Positions 9,062 through 15,830 of a DNA stretch of 64,000 nucleotides are shown here, one piece after another. Origin of the DNA: Gilichinskyi gelida (lineage in GTDB: Bacteria; Acidobacteriota; Thermoanaerobaculia; Gp7-AA8); the NCBI GenBank assembly GCA_038040385.1, contig JBBPII010000016.1, positions 62,001 through 126,000 of the forward strand. The letters are read 5' to 3'. Position numbers and translations under genes: made by a program. The notes under the pieces are model-generated. The model did no database searches, was not told the origin of the DNA, and worked only from the letters and a program-made list of their open reading frames with translations. How positions within the stretch are numbered: the stretch's first letter is position 1; every line of letters starts with the position of its first letter.

Positions 9062-9119
9062 ATGTAGGGCGGGCTTCAGCCCGCCCCACACGTCCGACGG
9101 GCTGAAGCCCGTCCTACAT
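9062..9119. repeat. Palindromic repeat, family B (pair of inverted units)
   Basis: Two copies of a unit of the form GTAGGnCGGGCTTCAGCCCG stand in opposite orientation, ending in ATGTAG and CTACAT. Each unit is itself palindromic (GGGCTTCAGCCC). The element fills most of the gap between the receptor start and the YtxH-like gene. A single unit recurs at 9900-9922 and a related longer element lies inside a gene at 56490-56552. Confidence 0.85.
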
Positions 9120-9123
9120 CACG

Positions 9124-9312
9124 CTACGCCGTCGCCAGCTTGAGCGCCCTGTCGGTCAGCTCTTCGATGCCGTCCTTGAGGTCCTTCTGCAGCTTCTTGC
9201 CCGCCTTGGGGGCGAGCAGCAGGCCGGTGGCCGCGCCGACTGCAGCGCCTGCCACGAAGGTGAAGAAGAATTTGCCGAACTTCACGACCGGGGATTGTTT
9301 CTTGAAAAACAT
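9124..9312 (-). CDS. YtxH-like small membrane protein
   Basis: The protein has 62 residues. One glycine/alanine-rich transmembrane helix ('TFVAGAAVGAATGLLLAP') is followed by 'KAGKKLQKDLKDGIEEL', the typical end of YtxH-domain (general stress) proteins. The ATG at 9310-9312 is chosen because AGGAGG lies four bases upstream, a very strong ribosome site; much longer in-frame extensions are shadow sequence. It is divergent from the membrane-anchored protein at 9406. The role is unknown, and in other bacteria such proteins are often stress-induced. Confidence 0.8.
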   Translation of the reverse strand: MFFKKQSPVVKFGKFFFTFVAGAAVGAATGLLLAPKAGKKLQKDLKDGIEELTDRALKLATA

Positions 9313-9405
9313 GTTGCCTCCTATGTGCTGTGACCTATGAGGGGAGACGTGCCTCAAGGTTATGGGCACGCCCCTTGATGCGTCCGGCAGGCAGGAGGAC
9401 TCCCC

Positions 9406-9897
9406 ATGGACATCAATCCGCAGTGGATCTGGATCGCGGCCGCGGCGATCGGCGTGGTGCTGGTGATCGCGCTCGTCGCGTCGATCGGCCGGCGCCGCGG
9501 AGAGAACCTGCGTCCGCTCACGGCCGACGCGCGCGAGCGCTTCCGCACCGACTGGCGTCGCGTCGAGGAGATGTTCGTCGACCGTCCGGCGACCGCCGTC
9601 GCTCAGGCCGACGAGCTGGTCATCGAGCTGACTCGCGTGCGCGGACTCACCGTCCGCCACCCACGCGTGGCGCAGCGCTACCGCGCAGGGCACGCCGTCG
9701 TCGAGCGCCACGGCCGCGGCAAGTCCTCGACCGAGGAACTGCGCCAGGCGCTGCTGCACTTCCGCGACCTCTTCACCGACCTGGCCGGCGAGCGCACGGA
9801 TGTGCCGAGCGCCATCACCACCGCCGCGGAGATCGCGCCGCCGCGCCGGACGGTCGAGCAGGAGGTGATCCGGGAAGAGGAGCGGCCGCGAACGTAG
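9406..9897 (+). CDS. Membrane-anchored conserved hypothetical protein
   Basis: The protein has 163 residues. It starts MDINPQWIWIAAAAIGVVLVIALVA, a single N-terminal anchor followed by arginine-rich 'GRRRGENLRPL', giving a helical, mostly cytoplasmic domain. The segment 'RFRTDWRRVEEMFVDRPATAVAQADELV' recurs in small acidobacterial and actinobacterial proteins of unknown function. GGCAGGAGG lies close upstream of the ATG. Divergently placed next to a YtxH-like protein, it may belong to the same envelope or stress response (inference). No catalytic motif is seen. Confidence 0.75.
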   Translation: MDINPQWIWIAAAAIGVVLVIALVASIGRRRGENLRPLTADARERFRTDWRRVEEMFVDRPATAVAQADELVIELTRVRGLTVRHPRVAQRYRAGHAVVERHGRGKSSTEELRQALLHFRDLFTDLAGERTDVPSAITTAAEIAPPRRTVEQEVIREEERPRT

Positions 9898-9899
9898 AA

Positions 9900-9922
9900 T
9901 GTAGGACGGGCTTCAGCCCGTC
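9900..9922. repeat. Single family-B palindromic unit abutting a start codon
   Basis: A 23-base unit (GTAGGACGGGCTTCAGCCCG core) ends exactly one base before the ATG of the YqiA-like gene. It therefore occupies the whole short space between the stop at 9897 and the start at 9923, where a ribosome site would normally lie. The same unit occurs twice at 9062-9119. Confidence 0.8.
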
Positions 9923-10549
9923 ATGCGGTCCGTTCTCTATTTCCACGGCTTTGCATCGTCGCCGCACAGCCGCAAGATCACCAGTCTCCGCGAGCTGCTA
10001 GAACCTGACGGCATCACACTCGATACGCTGGACCTCAACGTGCCGTCGTTCGAGCGCCTCGACTTCAACGCCATGGTCGATCATGGCGTAGCCCGCGGGC
10101 GCGCCAATCCGCCGCGCGCGATCGTCGGCAGCTCGCTCGGCGCGCTGGTGGCGCTGGCGGTGTCGAAGCGCGGACTCGACGCGCCGCTCGTCCTCATCGC
10201 TCCCGCCCTCGGCATCGCCGGCCGCTGGATCGACGAGCTCCCGGGCGGCGATCCGATCAGCGTCTTCAACCACGCCCGCAACGAGCAGGCGCCGATTCAC
10301 CGCGCGTTCTTCGAGGGGATGGCGCGCGTCGAGGTCGATCGCCAGCCGCCGACGCAGCAGGTCACGGTGATCGCCGGGCGCAACGACGAGAGCGTGGGAT
10401 TCGAGAACATCGAACGGGTGTGGCGGGAGTGGGAGGCATCAGGACGGCTGGCGGCGGGGTCGCGGCTCATCGAGATCCCGAACGGCGACCACGGCCTCGT
10501 CGACTTCGTGGATGTCATCGCCGATGCGGTGCGGCGCGCTACTGGTTGA
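9923..10549 (+). CDS. YqiA/UPF0227-type alpha/beta-hydrolase (probable esterase)
   Basis: The protein has 208 residues, the usual length for the family. It starts with 'LYFHGFASSPHSRK', the characteristic first strand and oxyanion region of YqiA/YcfP-type hydrolases. The nucleophile elbow 'GSSLGA' lies near residue 70 and 'NGDHGL' near 188 carries the catalytic His. Family members hydrolyse short acyl or CoA esters in vitro; the natural substrate is unknown. It is cytoplasmic, with no signal peptide. The ATG immediately follows a family-B palindrome, so no Shine-Dalgarno is available; coupling to the gene ending at 9897 is possible. Confidence 0.85.
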   Translation: MRSVLYFHGFASSPHSRKITSLRELLEPDGITLDTLDLNVPSFERLDFNAMVDHGVARGRANPPRAIVGSSLGALVALAVSKRGLDAPLVLIAPALGIAGRWIDELPGGDPISVFNHARNEQAPIHRAFFEGMARVEVDRQPPTQQVTVIAGRNDESVGFENIERVWREWEASGRLAAGSRLIEIPNGDHGLVDFVDVIADAVRRATG

Positions 10550-10775
10550 TGACCTGCAGCTCGTTGGCGCGGCGGATGGCGGTCACCGGGAAGGCCAGCA
10601 TCCGCACTTTGTATTCGGGGACGTCCGCGCGGCGCCACCACTCCTGCGGCACCAACCCGACGATCTTGCACAGGCGGGCGCTGTCGTCGTCGTCGGCTTT
10701 GATGATCGTGTTCCGGCTTCGGCAGACCGCGCCGACGGAAAACAGATCATCAACAACCATTGGCTCTGCGCTCAT
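10539..10775 (-). CDS. Small hypothetical protein
   Basis: The protein has 78 residues and is not recognised. The ATG at 10773-10775 is preferred over one at 10817 because the latter lies in a perfect terminator-like hairpin. A GGAGA stands about 10 bases upstream. Codon third positions in the second half are strongly G/C-rich, like neighbouring true genes, which argues for real coding. The sequence is mixed polar with a tryptophan pair ('PQEWWRRADVPEYKVRML') and an acidic run (DDDD). Its last 11 bases overlap the end of the convergent hydrolase gene. Confidence 0.45.
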   Translation of the reverse strand: MSAEPMVVDDLFSVGAVCRSRNTIIKADDDDSARLCKIVGLVPQEWWRRADVPEYKVRMLAFPVTAIRRANELQVINQ

Positions 10776-10814
10776 TTGATCCAGGTCTCCGCTCTCTGCA
10801 CCGGTTTGGAGGGA

Positions 10815-10844
10815 CACGGGCGGCGGTTTTCCCCGCCGCCCGTG
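10815..10844 (-). terminator. GC hairpin downstream of the DUF2911 gene
   Basis: A perfect 12-bp stem (CACGGGCGGCGG with its complement) around a six-base loop TTTTCC lies seven bases beyond the DUF2911 stop codon. There is no clear U-tract, so it may act as an intrinsic-like terminator, a Rho-assisted terminator or an mRNA-stabilising hairpin. Confidence 0.6.
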
Positions 10845-10850
10845 AGGGGA

Positions 10851-11981
10851 TCAATTGAGGTCTTTCCCCTGCTCCAGCTTCTTGATGCCGTTCTCGATGT
10901 TCTTCTTGTTGGCGTCGTCGGGGGCCTGGGCGAGGGCGAGCTTCGCGTACTTCAGCGCGTCGGGATACTTTCCGAGCGCCGAGTAGGCGCGCGCCAGGCC
11001 CCAATTCACCGGCCAGACATTCGGGTGGAGCTTGGCGTTGAGTTGGAAGACGGCCAGGGCGTCGTCCTTCTTTCCGCGCGCCATCAACTGGCGCCCGTAC
11101 TGGTGGATGTCGAACACCGTCGCGGTGGGATGGCTCAGCGCCTTGTCGCGCGCCGCCTTCGACTCGGCGGCCCGGTTGTTCACGTCGTACGCGTCGGCCA
11201 GGGTGGAGAGGGTGGCGTAGTTCTCTTGCCCGATGCCGTTCGGCGCCTTAACCGCCGTCTCCGCCCAGGTCAGCGCCTCGGCGGGATGCTTGTTCTCCAG
11301 CGCGTAACGCGCCGCTTCCTGCCATCCGCGCCAACTGAACCCCGGCTCGGTGCGCAGCTCTTGGCTGATCTTGGCGATGTAGAGATCCGTGGCATTGGGA
11401 ACGCCGATGCGCAGCGGGAGGGAGAGGTCCTCCCACTTGAGGGCCATTACCGCGCTGTCGTTCTTCCGCTCCGGAAATTCGAACGATAATACTTCATGAT
11501 AATCACTCTTCTCCGGCTTGGCCGTGACCCGCAGGACGTCCTCGGCCGGGTCGTAGAAGTAGCTGCCCCACGAGGTGTGGTTCTTCGAGAAGATCACCGT
11601 CCAGTCGGCGTCCTTCGCCGGAACGACGAAGAAGCCGTACGAGCCGGCGGGGAGCGTCTTCCCTTCGACCTGGATGTCGTGCGAGGCGGTGAAGACGGTG
11701 TTCTCGTTGGCGCCGGCGCGCCATGGACACTCCTTGCAGGAGCCGAATCCGAGGTTCGGGGTGCCCCACGGAACGAGATCGCCCCAGATCTTGCCGTGGC
11801 GGTCCTCGCCCTGCGGGCTATGGACGTGCGGACTGCTGTAATCGACGGAGACTTTGACCGAGCCGATCTGCTGGATGACGGTCTGCCGCTGGTTGCCTCC
11901 CGACGGCGGGCCGCTGATTTGTGCGGCCGCCGCAAACGCGCAGAGCGCCGCCGCAATGAAGACGAGAATCCGATTTCGCAT
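10851..11981 (-). CDS. Secreted DUF2911 domain protein with C-terminal TPR-like repeats
   Basis: The protein has 376 residues. A signal peptide (MRNRILVFIAAALCAFAAAA) is followed by a DUF2911 domain (about 30-190: 'VKVSVDYSSPHV', 'WGTPNLGFG', 'LPAGSYGFFVVP', 'WTVIFSKNHTSWGSY'). Residues 210-370 are helical TPR-type repeats ('PAEALTWAETAVKAP', 'KYPDALKYAKLALAQAP'). DUF2911 proteins are common in Bacteroidota and Acidobacteriota and have no assigned function; they are probably periplasmic. A GAGGAGG run just upstream of the ATG fixes the start. A hairpin follows the gene. Confidence 0.9.
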   Translation of the reverse strand: MRNRILVFIAAALCAFAAAAQISGPPSGGNQRQTVIQQIGSVKVSVDYSSPHVHSPQGEDRHGKIWGDLVPWGTPNLGFGSCKECPWRAGANENTVFTASHDIQVEGKTLPAGSYGFFVVPAKDADWTVIFSKNHTSWGSYFYDPAEDVLRVTAKPEKSDYHEVLSFEFPERKNDSAVMALKWEDLSLPLRIGVPNATDLYIAKISQELRTEPGFSWRGWQEAARYALENKHPAEALTWAETAVKAPNGIGQENYATLSTLADAYDVNNRAAESKAARDKALSHPTATVFDIHQYGRQLMARGKKDDALAVFQLNAKLHPNVWPVNWGLARAYSALGKYPDALKYAKLALAQAPDDANKKNIENGIKKLEQGKDLN

Positions 11982-12058
11982 GCTTCCTCCTCGCGATTTG
12001 CGGCGGATCGTACTGGGATCGCGAAGGAGCAGGAGTCAGCGAACGGTAAATTCACCAC

Positions 12059-12135
12059 CGTCACCCTGAGCGCAGCGAAGGGTCTCAGGACACGCATTCT
12101 GAGATCCTTCGCCGTCTGCGCGGCTCAGGATGACG
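12059..12135. repeat. Palindromic repeat, family A
   Basis: The element has outer arms CGTCACCCTGAGC and GCTCAGGATGACG and inner arms around GCGAAGG and CCTTCGC. It ends four bases before the stop codon of the DUF2330 gene, between two co-directional genes. The same family recurs at 21424, 31852, 52953, 59949 (half), 61001 (half) and 61781. Confidence 0.85.
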
Positions 12136-12138
12136 GCG

Positions 12139-13452
12139 TCACCACAGCGACTCCCACCACCTCTTTCCCTTCTTGTCGAGCGGCGGAGCGAGTGAGGCGA
12201 TGTTCATCTTCTTGCGCACGTTGGAGATCGTCCAGCCGGTGAGGTGGGAGAGGTTGACGGCCTCGCGCTCCCAGCGGTTGCGCAGCTCGCGCTGGTAGTC
12301 GCGCGCGCCGGGGCAATCCGACGATCCAGTCCAGGCGTGATGCAGGACGTAGCGCGCTTGGAAGTTGCGCTTGTCGCCGGTCTGCTGGAACACCAGGTCC
12401 TCGGGGAAGTGCGCGCGGTCGTAGCGGACATGGAGGCGGGTGAGGAAGACGTCCTGCGCGCCGCCGCGATCGTCGTTGCCGAGCCAGAAGACGCCGAGCT
12501 TGCGCAATTCCTCGCGCGAGAGCGGGTCGGCGGCGCACGGATCGCACCAGTTCATGTCCCACGCGTACTCCAGAAAGACGCTGCTCATGTCCTCGCGCCG
12601 CACCTGCTCGGAGAAGAGGGCCTTGTAGAACGGCGCGAACTCGTCGCGGACGAACATCGGCACGTCGACGTCGGTCGGCAGCTTCACCGTCCGGTAGTTC
12701 GTCGTTTCCACGCGGCCGTTTTTGGTCAGCGCATAGATGAAGAGCTCCTGCGGGCCGTTGGCGTTGACCGTACCGAGGCGGATGGGGAGCATGAACTTCG
12801 GTGAGTCGTAGGCGACTTGGATGGGGCGCAGATAGCTGAAGCCGAGCTTGGCCTGTTCGGCGAGGTTCACCCGGGCCACGAAGAACTTCATGTTCTGGCG
12901 GATGTAGCTTCCGAGGACCGCGGAGGCGCCGTTGGGGATGGTGTAGCCGTTCTCCCGGAGCCAGATTTCCAGGCCGTTGCTCTGCTTGGCGGAGAGGATG
13001 AGGATGTCGTACTCGCCGACGGTGTAGCTGGCCTCGATAGTGACGCCGAGGCTGCGGGCGCGAGCTTGCGCGCTGTCTTTCGCCGCCGCGCCGACGGACA
13101 TCGGGGCCATCGATCGTTCCGCGCGGTCGTATGCCATGCAGGGGTCGTAGTCGAAGTACTCGACCAGTCGTGGCGAGGAGTAGGCGTCGAGATGGTCGAT
13201 GAGCGCTTTGTCCGCGACGTGAATCTGCCCCCGCTCGATCGGCGTGGGGACGGGGATGACCACCGCGAACTCGCGCGGGTCGCCGCGGAAGTCGTTGGCC
13301 ATGGTCATGACGGTGTGGTCGCCGTCGCGGACGATGGCCACCTGCGACGCGCGGTTGAAGATCTTGGCGTCGCCCTTGGCTACGTAGAAGCCGCAGAAGG
13401 CGTGGGCGTTTGCGGCGACGGTGATGACGATGAGGAAGATGAGTCGTTTCAA
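12139..13452 (-). CDS. DUF2330 secreted protein
   Basis: The protein has 437 residues. It starts from a TTG at 13450-13452 with GGAGG six bases upstream and opens the signal peptide 'KRLIFLIVITVAANAHAFC'. The mature part begins 'CGFYVAKGDAKIFNRASQV' and continues with 'VPTPIERGQIHV' and 'YDILILSAKQSNGLEIWL', characteristic of DUF2330 proteins of Myxococcota and Acidobacteriota. It contains cysteine pairs ('WCDPC') suggesting disulphides or metal binding. The family function is unknown. The TTG overlaps the stop of the upstream RnfD-like gene (TTGA), so the two proteins are probably made together. Confidence 0.85.
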   Translation of the reverse strand: MKRLIFLIVITVAANAHAFCGFYVAKGDAKIFNRASQVAIVRDGDHTVMTMANDFRGDPREFAVVIPVPTPIERGQIHVADKALIDHLDAYSSPRLVEYFDYDPCMAYDRAERSMAPMSVGAAAKDSAQARARSLGVTIEASYTVGEYDILILSAKQSNGLEIWLRENGYTIPNGASAVLGSYIRQNMKFFVARVNLAEQAKLGFSYLRPIQVAYDSPKFMLPIRLGTVNANGPQELFIYALTKNGRVETTNYRTVKLPTDVDVPMFVRDEFAPFYKALFSEQVRREDMSSVFLEYAWDMNWCDPCAADPLSREELRKLGVFWLGNDDRGGAQDVFLTRLHVRYDRAHFPEDLVFQQTGDKRNFQARYVLHHAWTGSSDCPGARDYQRELRNRWEREAVNLSHLTGWTISNVRKKMNIASLAPPLDKKGKRWWESLW

Positions 13453-14315
13453 GAAGCACCTCCAGAAGCGGTTGCGAGGTCTCGGGGTCTCGAAGTCTCG
13501 GGGTGGGGAACCGCGAGACCCCGAGACCGCGAGACCCCGAGACCCCATGAATAGCGTTCTGCGCGCAACACGAGATCCAGCATCGGCACGAAGATCGAGC
13601 AGGCGGCCAGCGACCAGAGGATCCCGTTCGTGCGAAACAGGCGGTAGTTGATCCACCACCCGCCCAGGGCGACGGCGGCGGCGAAGAGGATGCGGCCGGC
13701 GCGCGAGTCGGGAGTGGTCTTGGGATCGGAGATCATGAAGAAGGTGAAGAGCAGCAGCGCGCCGTTCTCCAGGCGGTGAAGCGGGATGGCGATCGGCTCG
13801 CCGAGCCAGAGCGAGCGCCCGATGACCAGCGCGCTCCACGCGGCGATGAAGGCGAAGGTGACGTCGCTGCGCGCCGCGCGGTTGACCACCAGCCCGCCGA
13901 TGCAGGTGATGAGGAATCCGAAGAACGCCACGCTGCCCCACTGACCCGGCGAGACCCACACGGCATTGGTGAGGAGGAGCATGACCACGATGGCGAAGTT
14001 GGTCGGGTTGAAGACGTGCTTGCCGCGGAAGCGGACCACGAACTTGCTCCCGACGGCGATCACCGCCGCCGCCAGCAGAAGTAGCAGCGACTCGCTGCGC
14101 AGCAAGAGGGAAAGCGAGAGGCCGGAGATCGCCGCGCTCTTCGGATCGAAGGCGATCCCTGCCAGCCGTGCTGCCGCCGCCTGCGTCGCGATCGCCGTCC
14201 CCACGATGAGCGCCGCGCGCAACAGCGTGACGTCGAACTGCAGGAAGAAGACGCCGTAGAGAAACAGCAGCGTCAGCGCACCGATCTGGTAGAGGCGGGG
14301 ATCGAGGCGTTTCAT
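13449..14315 (-). CDS. RnfD/NqrB-family membrane protein without other Rnf subunits
   Basis: The protein has 288 residues. About eight to ten hydrophobic helices and the motifs 'DPRLYQIGALTLLFLYG' and 'NPTNFAIVVMLLLTNAVWVSPGQWG' match the RnfD/NqrB family, which carries a covalently bound flavin in Rnf/Nqr complexes. No rnfABCGE genes are nearby. This variant is paired with a DUF2330 protein through a TTGA overlap, suggesting a different two-component membrane role. The ATG at 14313-14315 matches the family N-terminus; no clear Shine-Dalgarno is seen. The last roughly 24 residues ('VSRSRGLAVPHPETSRPRDL') are translated from a palindromic repeat and are not family sequence. Confidence 0.8.
   Translation of the reverse strand: MKRLDPRLYQIGALTLLFLYGVFFLQFDVTLLRAALIVGTAIATQAAAARLAGIAFDPKSAAISGLSLSLLLRSESLLLLLAAAVIAVGSKFVVRFRGKHVFNPTNFAIVVMLLLTNAVWVSPGQWGSVAFFGFLITCIGGLVVNRAARSDVTFAFIAAWSALVIGRSLWLGEPIAIPLHRLENGALLLFTFFMISDPKTTPDSRAGRILFAAAVALGGWWINYRLFRTNGILWSLAACSIFVPMLDLVLRAERYSWGLGVSRSRGLAVPHPETSRPRDLATASGGAS
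13478..13545. repeat. Palindromic repeat, family D (GGTCTCGGG units), translated
   Basis: Tandem GGGGTCTCG / CGAGACCCC units are arranged head to head about a centre near 13508. The element covers the 3' end of the RnfD-like gene and encodes its odd arginine- and serine-rich tail. It ends 26 bases before the DUF2330 start. Confidence 0.8.
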
Positions 14316-14354
14316 GGGCGGTTGGATGCGCGTCGACGCCAAAAGGAAACCGGT

Positions 14355-14377
14355 CGGTCAACGGTCAACGGCCAACC
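14355..14377. repeat. Short repeat, family E (GGTCAACGG units)
   Basis: Direct GGTCAACGG units followed by CCAAC cover the stop codon and last codons of the DinB gene (encoding '...LAVDR' and stop). A longer inverted version occurs at 38005-38068, where it likewise supplies a stop codon. Confidence 0.6.
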
Positions 14378-14801
14378 GCTTCAACAAGCTGATCTGCCCA
14401 GCGTGATACACGTCGTGATACGCCACGCCTCGAATCAGGCGCAGCGCCCGCTCGACGCGCGCGGCGGGGAGCTCTTCCACCGCGCGGCGGAGCGCGCGGT
14501 GCTCGTCGGCGAGAAGCTGGAGGTCGGCCCGCCATGCCTGCGGGGTGGGCGGGGGGAGGGGGAGCCAGTTGCTGCCGGGACGGGGGAAGGAGCCGCGGCG
14601 GTCGCGGTTGAGCTTCCGCCGCACGGCGTATTTCCAGTAGGCGCAGTGGACGGTCAGCTCCCAGATGTTGTGACGGCCGTCGGCGGGACGCCAGAGTGCC
14701 TGTTCGACGGTCACGCCGCGCAATGCGCCGCGGAGGGTCGGGCCGTGCCACGCCTTGCGGAAGTAGGCTTCGTCGATGCCGTCGAGCAGAAGTTCGCGCA
14801 T
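14358..14801 (-). CDS. DinB-superfamily protein
   Basis: The protein has 147 residues. Motifs 'NIWELTVHCAYWKYAVRRKL' (first metal His) and 'GVAYHDVYHAGQISLLKRL' (HDVYHAGQ, the C-terminal histidine pair) are diagnostic of DinB-like four-helix metal-binding proteins. The biochemical role of such members is generally unknown; some act on thiols or are damage-inducible. The ATG has no Shine-Dalgarno; instead a CATAAT -10 box lies six bases upstream, predicting a leaderless mRNA from a promoter shared with the divergent TPR lipoprotein gene. Its stop lies inside a family-E repeat. Confidence 0.85.
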   Translation of the reverse strand: MRELLLDGIDEAYFRKAWHGPTLRGALRGVTVEQALWRPADGRHNIWELTVHCAYWKYAVRRKLNRDRRGSFPRPGSNWLPLPPPTPQAWRADLQLLADEHRALRRAVEELPAARVERALRLIRGVAYHDVYHAGQISLLKRLAVDR

Positions 14802-14821
14802 CTCGCAATTATGATGGCGGC
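14802..14821. promoter_or_regulatory. 20-bp bidirectional leaderless promoter
   Basis: The whole intergenic region between two divergent ATG codons is 20 bp. Minus-strand CATAAT (14808-14813) ends 6 bases before the DinB ATG. Plus-strand TATGAT (14810-14815) ends 6 bases before the lipoprotein ATG. The two -10 boxes overlap by four bases, so transcription would start at or next to each start codon, and the -35 elements would fall within the opposite coding sequences. Confidence 0.6.
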
Positions 14822-15766
14822 ATGAAGTGGCTGCTGGTGTTCGCCGTCGTGCTCACGGGTTGCGCCACCGCACCGCCCCCCGCCCCGCCGCCCCCCGCCC
14901 CCGCCCTCCCGCCCAGAGTCGAGGCGGTCTCGCTGCTCGGCAAGCAGCTCTCGGCACCGGTGCTTCCGCCCGATATCGCCAAGCAGCGCGAAGACGAGCT
15001 CGCGGCGGCGCGGCGCGATTATGAGAAGAACCCTGACGACGCCAACGCCATCATCTGGCTCGGCCGCCGCACCGCGTACCTCGGCCGCTACCGCGAGGCG
15101 ATCGCTATCTTCACCGAGGGGATCGCCAAACATCCGGGGGACGCGCGGATGTTCCGCCATCGCGGGCATCGCTACATCACCATCCGCGATTTCGGCGCCG
15201 CCATTCGCGACCTGCAGCGCGCCGCGGAGCTGGTTCGCGGAAAGCCGGATGAGATCGAGCCCGACGGCCTTCCCAACGCGCGCAACATTCCGACCACGTC
15301 GCTCCAGTCGAACATCTACTACCACCTCGGCCTGGCGCACTACCTCGACAACAACTACGAGCGGGCGCTCGCCGCGTACGAGAAGTCGCTCGCGCTGTCG
15401 ACCAACGCCGACCGCCTCGTGTCGACCATGCATTGGATGTGGATGACGCTGCGCCGCCTCGGCCGGCGCGCCGACGCGGAGAAGCTCCTCGATCGCCTCG
15501 GCACGGACATGGATGTCATCGAGAACCGCGCCTACCACCAACTCGTCATGATGTACGACGGCCAGATCGCGGTCGAAGAGCTGCGCAAGCAGGACCCCGC
15601 CACCACCGACGGCGCGACGATCCTCTATGGCGTCGGCAACTGGTACTTCGTCGAGGGTCGGCCCGACGACGCCTTGCCGGTGTGGCGACAGATCGTCGAC
15701 GGCGGCCAGTGGGCGGCCTTCGGGACCATCGCCGCGGAGGCCGATATGGCACGGCGGACGCGCTGA
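14822..15766 (+). CDS. TPR lipoprotein
   Basis: The protein has 314 residues. A lipoprotein signal (MKWLLVFAVVLTGC, lipobox LTGC) is followed by a proline-rich linker ('PPPAPPPPAPALPP') and TPR-type helices ('ANAIIWLGRRTAYLGRYREAI', 'YYHLGLAHYLDNNYERALAA'). It is likely anchored in the outer membrane or periplasmic face as a scaffold; the partner is unknown. The ATG at 14822 is the first codon of the lipoprotein signal and lies six bases after a TATGAT box, so the mRNA is probably leaderless. Confidence 0.85.
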   Translation: MKWLLVFAVVLTGCATAPPPAPPPPAPALPPRVEAVSLLGKQLSAPVLPPDIAKQREDELAAARRDYEKNPDDANAIIWLGRRTAYLGRYREAIAIFTEGIAKHPGDARMFRHRGHRYITIRDFGAAIRDLQRAAELVRGKPDEIEPDGLPNARNIPTTSLQSNIYYHLGLAHYLDNNYERALAAYEKSLALSTNADRLVSTMHWMWMTLRRLGRRADAEKLLDRLGTDMDVIENRAYHQLVMMYDGQIAVEELRKQDPATTDGATILYGVGNWYFVEGRPDDALPVWRQIVDGGQWAAFGTIAAEADMARRTR

Positions 15767-15830
15767 ATTCGACTTTTCCGCCCCGCGTCCCTCACAATGA
15801 GGTGCCCCACAAGAGAGAGCGAAGACCAGG

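Noticed and set aside
12059..12135. Family-A palindrome as an intrinsic terminator
   Set aside because: No U-tract, and identical elements occur inside coding sequences and in front of start codons, so it is a dispersed repeat first of all.
13478..13545. Possible CRISPR-like direct repeats (GGTCTCGGG units)
   Set aside because: Units are contiguous and inverted, with no unique spacers of constant length and no cas genes.
13449..14315. Rnf complex operon
   Set aside because: Only an RnfD-like subunit is present; none of the other Rnf proteins is encoded nearby.
14322..14825. Plus-strand open frame opposite the DinB gene
   Set aside because: The minus-strand DinB motifs (HDVYHAGQ) show which strand is coding.
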